Source: Aggregatilinea lenta (GTDB lineage: Bacteria > Chloroflexota > Anaerolineae > Aggregatilineales > Aggregatilineaceae). Taken from it: DNA of 64,000 nt. How positions within the stretch are numbered: position 1 is the first letter of the stretch; every line of letters starts with the position of its first letter. The stretch spans positions 1,407,506 through 1,471,505 of the forward strand of contig NZ_BFCB01000002.1 of the NCBI RefSeq assembly GCF_003569045.1, written 5' to 3'. Both the position numbers and the translations under genes were made by a program. Under the pieces are notes generated by a model, which saw only the letters and a program-made list of their open reading frames with translations, had not been told where the DNA came from and did not search any database. This document shows positions 1-7,858 of the stretch, piece by piece.

Positions 1-62
1 CCCAAAAACACATCCCCACCGGCAACCGCCCTGTCCCGTCTTGACCAACCACCAACGACTAA

Positions 63-902
63 GAGCGTGTTTGTTAAATAGCGCAAAGGAACGATAGAGT
101 TGAGGTATGGCCAAGAGACGACCCTACCCAACAGACCTAACGGACAAACAGTGGGCACTGGTGGAACCGCTGCTGCCCAAGGAAACGCGTGGCCGCAAGC
201 CGGTCCACCCCCGGCGCGAGATGCTCAATGCGTTGCTGTACCTGGTGCGCACCGGTTGCCAGTGGCGCATGCTGCCGCACGACTTGCCGCCGTGGGAGGC
301 AGTGTATGCCTTCTGGCGACGACTGGTGGCGCAGCGAGCACTCGAACGCATCAATGATGCGCTGCGCATCCAGATCCGGCTGCAGGAGGACCGAGAAGCC
401 GAGCCCAGCGTGGTGATTGTCGACAGCCAGTCGGTGCAGACGGCGGAAAAAAGGGGGTCTGCGGCCTGGACGGCCACAAACGACGCAAAGGCATCAAGCG
501 CCAAATCGCCGTCGATACCCAGGGAGGGCTGATGCGCGTGCTGGTGCATGCTGCCAATCAGCAGGATATCATCGGGGCGAAATGGCTCTTGATGCGCTTG
601 CCCTTCACGCATCGTCTGGCCTTGTTTCTCTTTGACAGCGGCTATGACAGCCCTGCTTTGATGCACTGGTGTGAGGATGTTTTTGGTGTTCGCACGGAAG
701 TCACCCATCGTAACACTCAGGGCGGTTTTAAGGTATTGCCCAAGCGCTGGGTTGTCGAACGTACTTTCGGCTGGCTCAATCGTTTCCGTCGTCTGAGCAA
801 GGATTACGAGCACGCCTCGGCCATCTCTGAGGGCTTCGTCTATCTCTCGATGATTCATTTGATGCTCCGTCGTCTTGCTCGTCCTATTTAACAAACACGC
901 TC
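63..902 (+). mobile_element. IS5-family insertion sequence, complete
   Basis: The element has 18-bp perfect terminal inverted repeats: GAGCGTGTTTGTTAAATA at 63-80 and its reverse complement at 885-902. They are flanked by a 3-bp direct repeat TAA (60-62 and 903-905), which fits the TNA-type target of several IS5-family subgroups. The element is about 840 bp and encodes one transposase split over two frames. The flanks rejoin into text resembling 59782-59818, so the element probably landed in an intergenic repeat-like sequence. Both ends are intact and the TSD is perfect, which suggests a recent insertion. Confidence 0.95.
107..891 (+). CDS. IS5-family DDE transposase, two frames joined by -1 frameshift
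   Basis: The first frame (107-532) carries the N-terminal helix-turn-helix region and the first catalytic Asp in VVIVDSQS. The second frame, which is open into the TAA at 889-891, carries the second Asp in LFDSGYDS and the Glu in WVVERTFGWLNRFRR. Joining them by -1 slippage at the A6G5 run (447-457) restores the family sequence EKRGVCGLDGHKRRKGIKRQ across the junction. Two-frame organisation with programmed frameshifting is known for IS427-like members of IS5, so I read this as programmed rather than as decay, though a sequencing or mutational indel in the homopolymer cannot be excluded. The stop codon lies inside the right inverted repeat. Confidence 0.85.
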
Positions 903-905
903 TAA

Positions 906-1379
906 GAACTAAGGACTGCTTTTCGCCTTTAAACAGACATCGCCCCCAGGAGTAAGGGGGCGATCCGTGCGATATGACGATTATTGGTGCTTTTCAAAAG
1001 CAAGCGTGTTATCCGGCCAACCTGTTACTGGGACGTTGGCCCCGGCCCCTCGAACCGGCGACAGGTCTCTGGCCGTTTCCGGTCAGGCCTCGGCAGATGG
1101 AACGTTCGCTACTGCGCACTCGCCGCTGGCTTAAGCGCCATAGGCTGCGCCGGTCACGGCCTGGAGGTCGTGGGCGCTCGGTGATTCAGTGAGCCGCAGT
1201 GATCTGCCGGATGCGGCGCGGTTCGTCACGTTGGTTCTTGCATTCAGGGTAGCACACCTTGATCGGCGTTGGCAACTGAATCGTGGGTTGTTAAGACGCC
1301 GGATATGAGTCGAAAAAAACGGGCGTCTCCCACCCCACTGACATGACGCGCGCAGGCCGGGAGACGAGTCAGCCAGGGG
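906..1379. other. 474-bp gene-free stretch with several stem-loops, possible unidentified RNA
   Basis: No convincing ORF is present. Stem-loops seen: 939-947 with 956-964 (9 bp, GC-rich, terminator-like but with a poor T-tract), 989-1001 (GCTTTT/AAAAGC), 1015-1021 with 1035-1041 (7 bp), 1020-1025 with 1061-1066 (6 bp, which overlaps the previous stem by two bases), and 1069-1074 with 1081-1086 (6 bp with a G-T pair). The density of nested pairing suggests a structured RNA. It does not match the RNase P, tmRNA or SRP signatures that I can recognise by eye. Confidence 0.35.
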
Positions 1380-1676
1380 CTAACGGTACTGCGCCGTGCG
1401 CTCACCCATCGAGTCGCTGGCGCCCTGCGTGCCGTCGTACACCTTGATATAGCTCAGGACCTGCCCGGCCCCGGCGCGCACGCATTCCAGATGCGCCTCG
1501 CGCGCCACCGCCCACGCCGCGTCGAACGGCCCCTCGATGGTCGTCTCCATCGGCCCGACCTCGTACTTCAGGCCGCTGTCCATAATCACCCGGATGGCGC
1601 GGTCTACCACGGCATACGCGTCGTCCACCAGCGGCACGACCTGAATCGCAATATTCACAGTACGGTTTTCGTCCAC
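1380..1676 (-). CDS. Thiamine-binding-like protein (MTH1187/YqgV family)
   Basis: A 98-residue single-domain protein with the family pattern NIAIQVVPLV, then VVDRAIRVIMDSGLKYEVGPMETTIEG. It is a small ferredoxin-like fold, known in this family to form tetramers that bind thiamine or related compounds. I chose the GTG start at 1676 because a strong GAGGAGG lies 7 nt upstream. The longer upstream reading runs into the adjacent MITE copy and has no family similarity. The start of the MITE (GAGCG at 1712) is only 35 bp upstream, so the promoter probably lies in or beyond the repeat. No thiamine operon is nearby. Family assignment is fairly confident; the ligand is not shown by the sequence. Confidence 0.75.
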   Translation of the reverse strand: MDENRTVNIAIQVVPLVDDAYAVVDRAIRVIMDSGLKYEVGPMETTIEGPFDAAWAVAREAHLECVRAGAGQVLSYIKVYDGTQGASDSMGERTAQYR

Positions 1677-1711
1677 GAGTATTCCTCCTCTACTGCATAC
1701 CCAGACTCCAA

Positions 1712-1834
1712 GAGCGTGTATGGAAAGCGGCTTTATACCCCCTCGCATGACTCACCGCAAGCGCCTTCCGCTGCCTTGCTCCCCTTCTCCCTGAGAGAGA
1801 AGGGGCCGGGGGATGAGGGTTTCCGTACCCACGC
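1712..1834. repeat. MITE-like repeat, copy 1
   Basis: A 123-bp copy of a family that begins GAGCGTGTATGGAAA and ends in an imperfect inverted copy (TTTCCGTACCCACGC here). The flanking trinucleotides are CAA (left) and TAA (right), one mismatch from a TNA duplication. The centre holds a GC-rich palindrome around CCCCTTCTCCC / GGGAGAAGGGG. The other copies are at 3164, 10218 and 18134. Confidence 0.85.
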
Positions 1835-1915
1835 TAAGCATGCGCCGGGCGCGCTGCAACCCCTGTACGCCGTGCGGCGGGTACAATCATAGTCACCCAA
1901 CCACGAGGAGGCACA

Positions 1916-2767
1916 ATGACCGATCCGGTTACGATTCACGATGGGCTGGCGATTTATGCCGTGGGGGACGGCGCGCCGGTGCTGCTGATGCCCTATCCCC
2001 ACAGTTTTACGCGCGTTCCGGCGGCGGAAGGCACGCTGTCGTCGATTTTGCAGACGATGGGCCGCCGGGTGATCAGCTTCGACCCACCCGGCGCGTACCG
2101 TTCCACGCGCCCAGCACGCAATGACCTGCCGGAGATGCTCGCCTGCGCGCAGGAGGCGCTCGACCTCAGCGGCGTGTCCGATCCGGTGGACGTAGTCGGC
2201 CACAGTATGAGTGCGCTGTGCAGCCTCGTGCTCGCGCTGGACCGGCCCGACCGCGTGCGGCGGCTGGCGCTGGTTGGCGGGCTGTCTGGCACGCCCGCGC
2301 TGCGGCGTTACAAAGCGATCCCGTACAGTTGGGGCCTGGGCGATCCGCGCTTCTGGCGCATGGCGACGCTCGGCCTGCGGATGCGGCGTGGCCGCGCGAC
2401 CCTGGCAGACCACAACCGTCTGCAATACCTCATCGCGCTCGCCTCGTACCGCGATCCCAGCCAGATCCCGCCCCTGCCCACCGGCGCGGACGCCGAACAC
2501 AAACCCGCACCGGTCCGGTCGCGCTGGGCGCGCACCAGCCGTCGCCTGGACTTCCGCACGCGCCTGGACGAGGTCCGCGCCCCGACCTGGATCGCCGTGG
2601 GCCGTTACGACCCGCAGACGCCGGTCGGGTGCAGCGTCGAGCTGGCGAAGGGTATCCCCGACGCGGCACTGGTGATCTTCGAGCGCAGCGGCCACGCGCC
2701 CTTCGTCGAGGAGCGCGAGCGCTTCAGTGCGGCGCTGAGCGCGTTCTGGGAACGGCCAGGGGACTGA
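1916..2767 (+). CDS. Alpha/beta hydrolase
   Basis: A 283-residue cytoplasmic hydrolase of the alpha/beta fold. The nucleophile elbow is GHSMS with Ser97, the acid is probably Asp232 in GRYDPQTP, and the His is His260 in SGHAPF, so a full Ser-Asp-His triad is present. The final segment SGHAPFVEE is typical of the esterase/proline-iminopeptidase/haloperoxidase-like branch. The start is supported by an upstream GAGGAGG. It is a single gene between a MITE copy and a small membrane protein gene, so no substrate can be inferred. There is a lid-like region at about residues 121-205. Confidence 0.85.
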   Translation: MTDPVTIHDGLAIYAVGDGAPVLLMPYPHSFTRVPAAEGTLSSILQTMGRRVISFDPPGAYRSTRPARNDLPEMLACAQEALDLSGVSDPVDVVGHSMSALCSLVLALDRPDRVRRLALVGGLSGTPALRRYKAIPYSWGLGDPRFWRMATLGLRMRRGRATLADHNRLQYLIALASYRDPSQIPPLPTGADAEHKPAPVRSRWARTSRRLDFRTRLDEVRAPTWIAVGRYDPQTPVGCSVELAKGIPDAALVIFERSGHAPFVEERERFSAALSAFWERPGD

Positions 2768-2838
2768 GCAGCGCAACTCCCGGCGCGGCTGCGCGTATAT
2801 GTCAGTGAAAGCAGCTATCTATGGGAGGTATAAACACC

Positions 2839-3018
2839 ATGGCACGTCAAAACACCGGCTCGCTGATTGGCCGTGCATTCATGATCGTCCTGGCTATCTT
2901 CATCGCGCTGGTCGCGGTGTCACTCGTGATCGCGCTGGTCAAGGTCCTGGCCGGGCTGCTGTTCGTCGTCGGCGTCATCGTCGGCGCGGCCTATATCTAC
3001 CGCAAACTGCGCGGCTGA
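2839..3018 (+). CDS. Small membrane protein, 59 residues
   Basis: The ATG at 2839 follows GGGAGG with good spacing. After a short basic N-terminus the protein is nearly all hydrophobic (about residues 14-54) and ends in a positively charged YRKLRG tail. It is probably one long or two tightly packed membrane segments. It resembles the next small membrane protein (3332-3625) only in style: both end in a GAA-type hydrophobic stretch followed by a tyrosine-containing charged tail. Function unknown. Confidence 0.6.
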   Translation: MARQNTGSLIGRAFMIVLAIFIALVAVSLVIALVKVLAGLLFVVGVIVGAAYIYRKLRG

Positions 3019-3049
3019 CCGGCGCATCCGGCTCACCGCACAACCCTTC

Positions 3050-3082
3050 AGGGGGCGCACGGTGTGACAGCGTGCGCCCCCT
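3050..3082 (+). terminator. GC-rich stem-loop after the small membrane gene
   Basis: A perfect 12-bp stem (3050-3061 with 3071-3082) with a 9-nt loop, 32 bp after the stop codon. There is no T-tract, so it may act as a weak terminator or an mRNA 3' end stabiliser. Confidence 0.5.
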
Positions 3083-3163
3083 GTCCGTATCCCTCACCTC
3101 GCGGGCCGTTCCGCCGGCGTTCCGCTTGGCATCGTGCCCCGGTTCAGTCCTATAATCTGCTTA

Positions 3164-3285
3164 GAGCGTGTATGGAAAGCGGCTTTACACCCCTTCGCGT
3201 TACCCACCGCAAGCGCCTTTCAGTGTCTTGCTCCCCTTATCCCTGAGGGAGAAGGGGCCGGGGATGAGGGTTTCCGTACACACTC
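3164..3285. repeat. MITE-like repeat, copy 2
   Basis: A 122-bp copy flanked by perfect TTA duplications (3161-3163 and 3286-3288). The ends are GAGCGTGTATGGAAA and TTTCCGTACACACTC. It lies just upstream of the 3332 gene and may affect its transcription. Confidence 0.9.
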
Positions 3286-3331
3286 TTAGTAAAGAGGGTA
3301 CTGACGGTAAAACCTGACACTGGAGCGTGGT

Positions 3332-3625
3332 ATGGCAACGACAACACGACAGCGTAAATCGAATCAACTCCTGACCGACTCGCCCATCGGCCAGATTCTG
3401 ATGATCGGCATCGGGATCGTCATGCTGCTGCGGCTGGCCTCGGTACTGCGGGCTTTGTCGGGCGTGGTCCTGGCGATTCTGGGCGTGTTCAACGCGCTTT
3501 TCGGCGTCGTCCTCAGCATCCTGGCGCTGCTCAAAGAAGCCTTCCCCCTGCCGATGTTCGCCGGGCTGGGGGCTGCGCTGGCCTACCTGTACAGCAAGGA
3601 CCGCAACGAACGCCTGAACGGTTAA
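3332..3625 (+). CDS. Small membrane protein, 97 residues
   Basis: A hydrophilic N-terminus (about 19 residues) is followed by hydrophobic segments at roughly 20-37, 42-65 and 73-87, and a charged tail SKDRNERLNG. There is no conserved motif that I recognise. It sits between MITE copy 2 and the end of the convergent ABC transporter operon, overlapping the last codons of that operon by 4 bp at 3622-3625. The family is unknown; membrane location is inferred from hydrophobicity alone. Confidence 0.6.
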   Translation: MATTTRQRKSNQLLTDSPIGQILMIGIGIVMLLRLASVLRALSGVVLAILGVFNALFGVVLSILALLKEAFPLPMFAGLGAALAYLYSKDRNERLNG

Positions 3626-4467
3626 CCGCTCGCCGAATCGCCGCGCCTGTCGCTGCTGCCTCGCAGCGAGTACAATGGGGTGAAGATGGGCGCATCCGTA
3701 TGCGGATCGCGCCCGATTACACCTTCCACCTGGAACACCTCACGCAGCATCGCGTCCGTCAGCACCGCATCGGGCGTGCCCGCCGCATAAATTTCGCCCT
3801 CATGAATCGCCACCAACCGGTGACTGAAGCGTGCCGCCTGGTTCAGGTCGTGCAGCACCATCGCGATACTCAGGCCGTCCTCGTCGTTGAGCTTGTGCAG
3901 CAGCGCCATCACTTCGAGCTGGTGGCTGATGTCGAGGAACGTCGTCGGCTCGTCCAGCAGCAGGATCTGCGGCTCCTGGGCCAGCGCCAGCGCGATCCAT
4001 GCCCGCTGACGCTCCCCGCCCGACAGCGTATTGAGACGCCTGTCGGCCAGCGTGTCAAGTCCCGCCGACTCCAACGCCCAATACACCACGTCGCGGTCGT
4101 GCAGGCTGGCGGCGCGCCACCACGCCTGCCGCGCGAAGCGCCCGCGCTGTACGAGGTCACGCACGGTCAGGTCGCCGGGCGCGCTCGGAGTCTGCGGCAA
4201 AATCGCCAGCTCCTGCGCGACTTTGCGCGTCGAGAGGCGGTGAATCGCGGCCCCGTTGAGGTAGACCACGCCGCCGCGTGGCCGCAGGATGCGCGCCAGC
4301 GCCCGCAGAATCGTGCTCTTGCCGGACCCGTTCGGCCCCACCAGCGTCACGATTTCGCCGCGCAGTACTTCCAGCTCCAGTCCCTGCACAACCGGATGGT
4401 CGCGCCGGTAGCCCAGTTCCAGCCCTTCCGCGCGCAGGATCGCCCCGCCGCTGTGCCCGTCTACCAT
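3622..4467 (-). CDS. FecE/FepC-type ABC transporter ATP-binding protein
   Basis: A 281-residue ATPase that powers import of a metal chelate (siderophore, haem or cobalamin class). Walker A is GPNGSGKST (44-52), the ABC signature is LSGGE (148-152), Walker B is ILLLDEP (168-174), and the switch His is His206 in VLHDLNQA. The sequence GSGKSTILRALARILRPRGG is characteristic of the FepC/BtuD/FhuC group. The ATG at 4467 overlaps the permease stop by 7 bp, so the two are translationally coupled. The C-terminal extension DPHTDAPIFTPL is typical of this subgroup. Confidence 0.9.
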   Translation of the reverse strand: MVDGHSGGAILRAEGLELGYRRDHPVVQGLELEVLRGEIVTLVGPNGSGKSTILRALARILRPRGGVVYLNGAAIHRLSTRKVAQELAILPQTPSAPGDLTVRDLVQRGRFARQAWWRAASLHDRDVVYWALESAGLDTLADRRLNTLSGGERQRAWIALALAQEPQILLLDEPTTFLDISHQLEVMALLHKLNDEDGLSIAMVLHDLNQAARFSHRLVAIHEGEIYAAGTPDAVLTDAMLREVFQVEGVIGRDPHTDAPIFTPLYSLRGSSDRRGDSASG

Positions 4468-5531
4468 TGCGACCGCCTCTCGCGCACCAGCCACAGGAAC
4501 AGCGGCCCGCCGATCACCGCCGTGATAATGCCCACCGGGAACTCGATCCCGCTCTGGCCCAGCAGCGCCGGAATCGAATAGCGTGCCGCCGTGTCCGCCG
4601 CGACCATCAGCGCCGCGCCCAACAGCGCGCTGGCCGGGATCAGGAAGCGGTAGTCGGAGCCGACCAGACGCCGCGCGAGGTAGGGTACCAGCAGCCCGAC
4701 GAACGCAACCAATCCCGCGACCGCCACCGAGCTGCCCGCCAGCACCGCCGCAACCGCCGCCATGAGGAAGCGCGTCCATTCGACGTGCAGCCCCAGCCCC
4801 TGCGCGATCTCGTCGCCGAGCGCCAGAACGTTGGCCCGCCCGGCCAGCAGCAGCGCCGCCACCAATCCGACCGCGCTGTAGGGCCAGATCAGGTCGAAGT
4901 CCGCCCAGGCAGCGGTATAAAGCCCGCCCACGAGCCACTGGAACACGGCCTGCGCGCCCACCGTCACGGTCATGGCGACCACCGTCGTCGTGAAAGCGTT
5001 CATGGTCGCGGTGACGGCCACACCCGCCAACGCCAGCCGCACCGTCGAGGCGCCCGACCGATCCCACGCCGCGCCGTACACCACCAGCGCGCCAATCAGC
5101 GATCCGGCAAACGCCGCGATGGGCACCACGCCGGGCGCGGCGTCCGTTTGCAGCAGCACAACCGCCGCCGCCAGTCCGCCGCCCGCCGACACGCCCAGCA
5201 CGTACGGATCGCCCAGCGGCGAGCGCACGACGCCTTGCAGCATCACACCCGCCACGGACAGGTTGAGTCCAACCAATGCGCCGACCAGGGCACGCGGCAG
5301 GCGCACCTCGCGCACGATGATCAGCACCGATTTTTTCAGGTCGGCGTCATCGCGCAGCGCCGCGATCACCTGATCGACCGGAATGCTCTGCGAGCCAACC
5401 GCCAGCGCATAGGTCAGCGCCGCCGCCAGCAGCACCGCGCAGCCCAGGATCGCAAGTATGCGGAACACCAGTCGCAGCCGGACTTGATCGGCCAGGAGCT
5501 GTGGAGCCGGGGAAACCGTGCGAACACCCAC
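4461..5531 (-). CDS. FecCD-family ABC transporter permease
   Basis: A 356-residue inner-membrane permease with roughly nine to ten hydrophobic segments. It shows the FecCD hallmarks RLPRALVGALVGLNLSVAG and GAVMLQG-like LQGVVRSPLGDPYVLGVSAG near residues 78-117, and the coupling-helix region AQGLGLHVEWTRF. It forms a homodimer with the ATPase at 3622-4467 and takes substrate from the binding protein at 5647-6615. A palindromic stem-loop lies between the binding protein gene and this gene, which may lower permease expression relative to the binding protein. Confidence 0.9.
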   Translation of the reverse strand: MGVRTVSPAPQLLADQVRLRLVFRILAILGCAVLLAAALTYALAVGSQSIPVDQVIAALRDDADLKKSVLIIVREVRLPRALVGALVGLNLSVAGVMLQGVVRSPLGDPYVLGVSAGGGLAAAVVLLQTDAAPGVVPIAAFAGSLIGALVVYGAAWDRSGASTVRLALAGVAVTATMNAFTTTVVAMTVTVGAQAVFQWLVGGLYTAAWADFDLIWPYSAVGLVAALLLAGRANVLALGDEIAQGLGLHVEWTRFLMAAVAAVLAGSSVAVAGLVAFVGLLVPYLARRLVGSDYRFLIPASALLGAALMVAADTAARYSIPALLGQSGIEFPVGIITAVIGGPLFLWLVRERRSQW

Positions 5532-5587
5532 TATCGTACCGCCTTGTGGAAACGCGAAAGCACGAGTCTACCACACAAAACAAAGCA

Positions 5588-5611
5588 CAGGGGTGTACGC
5601 GTACACCCCTG
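5588..5611. terminator. Perfect 24-bp palindrome between binding protein and permease genes
   Basis: Twelve-bp arms (CAGGGGTGTACG and its complement) with no loop bases. There is little T-tract on the minus strand. It is probably a partial terminator or 3' stabilising hairpin after the binding protein gene, giving differential expression inside the operon. Confidence 0.55.
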
Positions 5612-5646
5612 CCTGTTGACATTCAAGTTGCGGAGCGCGCGGCCCT

Positions 5647-6615
5647 CTACCCGGCGGACTCGGTCGCCACCGGCTCGCTCATCGCCGGTTCGGACATGCC
5701 GTACAGGATGCTGCGCAGCTGCATCAGCGCGTCGATGACGCGCGGTCCCGGCGATTCGAGGAACAGGCGGTTATCCAGCTCGATGACGCTGCCGTTCTGC
5801 GTGGCGGTCAGCGACGACCACACCGGGTCAGCCGCGATTTCTTCGGGGATCGGGGTCGCGCCCGGCGCGCCGCGTGTGATGGTCAGGATCACGTCCGGGT
5901 CGGCATCCAGAACCTGCTCGACGCTCAACTGCGCGAAGCCGGGGAATGGACCTGCGTCCGGCTGGTCGTCACCGATGATCGTGCCGCCCAGCATGGTCAC
6001 CATGCCGCCCAGGTAGGTCGAGGACTTGCCATAATTCGGCGTGGACAGCGTGCCCACGATAATCAGCACGCTCGGCCCATCGGCGGGCGCGGTGTCCTGC
6101 ACCAGCGTTAGCAGCGAGTCATAGGCGTGCGCCAGGTATTCGGCGGCGGTTTCGTGATAGGTCGCCTGCCCGACGAGGCGGATCGTCGCGGGCACGTCAG
6201 ACGGCGCCTGGATCAGAACGACGATGGTGGGCGCAATCGCTTCGAGCTGGTCCAGGATCTGCGCGTTGAGATCGGCGCTGGCGACGATCAGGTCCGGCTC
6301 CAGGGCAGCCAGTGCTTCAAGGTCCGGCTGGTAGCCTGTGCCAAATGTGGGCAGCGACGCCGCCGCCTCAGGAAAGTCGATGCCTTCGGTTGCGCCAACC
6401 GGTGTGATGCCGATCGCGTACAGCACCTCGGTAATCGATGCGCTCATGCCGACGACGCGCTGCGGCGCGCTTTCGATCGTGACCTGACGGCCCATAATGT
6501 CGGTGACGGTGCGCGGGCCGTCGCCCTGCGCGAGTGCTGCCGGGGCGCTGACGCCGAGCACCAGCGCCAGGGCCAGGACGCCAACCGCAAACCGGAGCAA
6601 AACCTGTGACTTCAT
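5647..6615 (-). CDS. Periplasmic/lipid-anchored ABC substrate-binding protein (metal chelate type)
   Basis: 322 residues with a signal peptide at 1-29 (hydrophobic core LLRFAVGVLALALVLGVSAPAALA, cut near ALAQG; no lipobox Cys). The mature protein has the class III binding-protein pattern: TVTDIMGRQVTIESAPQRVV, GMSASITEVLYAIG, then LEALAALEPDLIVAS and DADPDVILTITRG. It delivers an iron-chelate, haem or cobalamin-type ligand to the FecCD permease. A promoter and a divergent Fur-family gene upstream favour metal regulation. The ligand cannot be read from the sequence. Confidence 0.85.
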   Translation of the reverse strand: MKSQVLLRFAVGVLALALVLGVSAPAALAQGDGPRTVTDIMGRQVTIESAPQRVVGMSASITEVLYAIGITPVGATEGIDFPEAAASLPTFGTGYQPDLEALAALEPDLIVASADLNAQILDQLEAIAPTIVVLIQAPSDVPATIRLVGQATYHETAAEYLAHAYDSLLTLVQDTAPADGPSVLIIVGTLSTPNYGKSSTYLGGMVTMLGGTIIGDDQPDAGPFPGFAQLSVEQVLDADPDVILTITRGAPGATPIPEEIAADPVWSSLTATQNGSVIELDNRLFLESPGPRVIDALMQLRSILYGMSEPAMSEPVATESAG

Positions 6616-6666
6616 GTAGTAATCTCCTTGGTACGAAGGGTTCAGACAGCAAGCGTGACTTCTCAG

Positions 6667-6696
6667 ATTGTAAGGGCGCGTTTAGAAGATTGACAA
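6667..6696 (-). promoter_or_regulatory. Sigma-70-type promoter for the ABC importer operon
   Basis: On the minus strand, TTGTCA (6691-6696) and TACAAT (6667-6672) are separated by 18 bp. The AT-rich stretch immediately upstream (6700-6730) lies between this operon and the Fur-family gene and is a likely place for a Fur-type operator, although I could not find a clean palindrome. Confidence 0.55.
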
Positions 6697-6848
6697 CGTG
6701 AAATTCTGATCAAATCTGACTAATTCTTACTTTGGGCCTGGCGGAACGTTGAGAGGCGCCTGAGTCGACGGCCTGCGTGGTGCCCTGCCAAAATCTGGTG
6801 CGGTGTGGCATAATGGGACTATCGAACATCCAAGCGAACGAGGCCCGC

Positions 6849-7331
6849 ATGAGCGTTTCGCCCGACCGCCCGACCACCGACGACCTCGACGCGCGCATCG
6901 AGCGCGCCTTCGCCAGCGCCGGGCATCGCCTGACGGCGCAGCGCCAGATGCTGATCGACCTGCTTCGCGCTCACGGCGGCTTCCTGGACGCCGAGGAGTT
7001 GTTCGACCTCGCGCAGCTGCGCGGGCAAACGCTTAGCCTGGCGACCGTCTACCGGACGCTGGCGCTGTTCAAGCAGCTCGATCTGGTCGAGGGCCGCATC
7101 GTGGGCGAGGGCCACGACCGCGAGCAGTACCGTCTGCGCTCGCTGCGCCAGCACTATTCGCTGACCTGCCGCCGCTGCGGCGCGATCGTGCCCGTCGAGC
7201 CGGACATCGTGGATGACTTCCGCCGTCAGGTGACCGCCGAGCTGGGCGTCACCGTGCTGTCGGCGCACTCGTGCTTCGTCGGCTACTGCGCCGACTGCAC
7301 CGCCGCTCTCGCCGCCGGGGAAGACGCTTAG
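6849..7331 (+). CDS. Fur-family metalloregulator
   Basis: A 160-residue DNA-binding repressor. The N-terminal winged helix contains GHRLTAQRQMLIDLLRAHGG and the recognition-helix region LATVYRTLALFKQLDLV (about 64-80). The C-terminal dimerisation domain has two CXXC pairs, Cys107/Cys110 and Cys147/Cys150, which bind structural zinc in Fur-family proteins. Only one His (His102) precedes the first CXXC, unlike the HHDHLIC string of classical Fur, so the sensed metal (Fe, Zn or Mn) is open. I chose the ATG at 6849 over the upstream one at 6777 because the conserved domain starts soon after it. It is divergent from the ABC importer, which it probably controls. Confidence 0.85.
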   Translation: MSVSPDRPTTDDLDARIERAFASAGHRLTAQRQMLIDLLRAHGGFLDAEELFDLAQLRGQTLSLATVYRTLALFKQLDLVEGRIVGEGHDREQYRLRSLRQHYSLTCRRCGAIVPVEPDIVDDFRRQVTAELGVTVLSAHSCFVGYCADCTAALAAGEDA

Positions 7332-7858
7332 CGGGAATGGGATAAGCCCCCACTCTGGCCCTCTCCAATCAAGTTAGAGAGAGGGAGCAAGCCCAAATCG
7401 ATGGCTTTCGTAGGGGCAGGTTTGTAACCTGCCTTTGCCTTTTCTTTGCCTCCGCATCAAAAACCGGGCGGGCTGTAAACCCATAGCCATTAAGCTAAAT
7501 AGGGCAAACGTAACCTTTTCCCCCTGATGTCAAGACAACGCATAAGCATCGGTGACCGTAAGGGTAGAGCAAGCTCTACCCGCTTTTCTCTTAACGGGCG
7601 ATGCAAGCATCGCCCCTACGCAAAGCACGAGAGTCCATTTCCCCCTCGAAAGGGCTTAGCTTAATGTGGATGAGTTGTAAGCCCGCCCCTACAAAACCCG
7701 TTGTGACATGCTTGTCTCCCCTCTCCAACCCAGATTGGAAAGGGGCCGGGGGTGAGGTCGCGTTTTTCCCTTCGCACAAACACGCTGCCCTGTCCATGAT
7801 GGACGGGGCAGCGTTGAGTTCACCTGAGCGAACCGGAGAACCGGTCGGCGTCACCGGC
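7332..7858. repeat. 527-bp intergenic block of mixed short repeats
   Basis: No gene is seen. The block contains a degenerate CCCTCTCCAA-type unit (7346-7392), a GTAGGGGC hairpin (7410-7435), a palindrome with 9-bp arms (7562-7581), a GGGCGATGC/GCATCGCCCCTAC hairpin (7594-7620), a half unit CCGCCCCTAC (7682-7692), and a second CTCCCCTCTCC...GGGGCCGGGGGTGAGG unit (7714-7757). Related units occur in at least ten other intergenic regions of the window. Confidence 0.75.
7786..7818. terminator. Stem-loop between the convergent Fur and LIV-binding-protein genes
   Basis: Strong stem with arms ACGCTGCCCTGTCC and GGACGGGGCAGCGT around a short loop. It is followed on the minus strand by TGTTTGTG, so it probably terminates the 7859-10054 gene. 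Confidence 0.6.

Noticed and set aside
1-59. Possible gene end at the left edge
   Set aside because: No frame with recognisable sequence. It is intergenic sequence flanking the IS.
970-1300. Possible tmRNA, RNase P or SRP RNA
   Set aside because: A TTCGA string occurs on the minus strand near 1055 and a GGTCAGGCC on the plus strand near 1081, but the T-arm does not pair, no tag ORF with ALAA end is seen, and the SRP GGAAG core is missing.
6700-6730. A Fur box between the ABC importer and Fur-family genes
   Set aside because: The region is AT-rich and well placed, but I could not find a clear 19-bp inverted repeat, so no operator is annotated.
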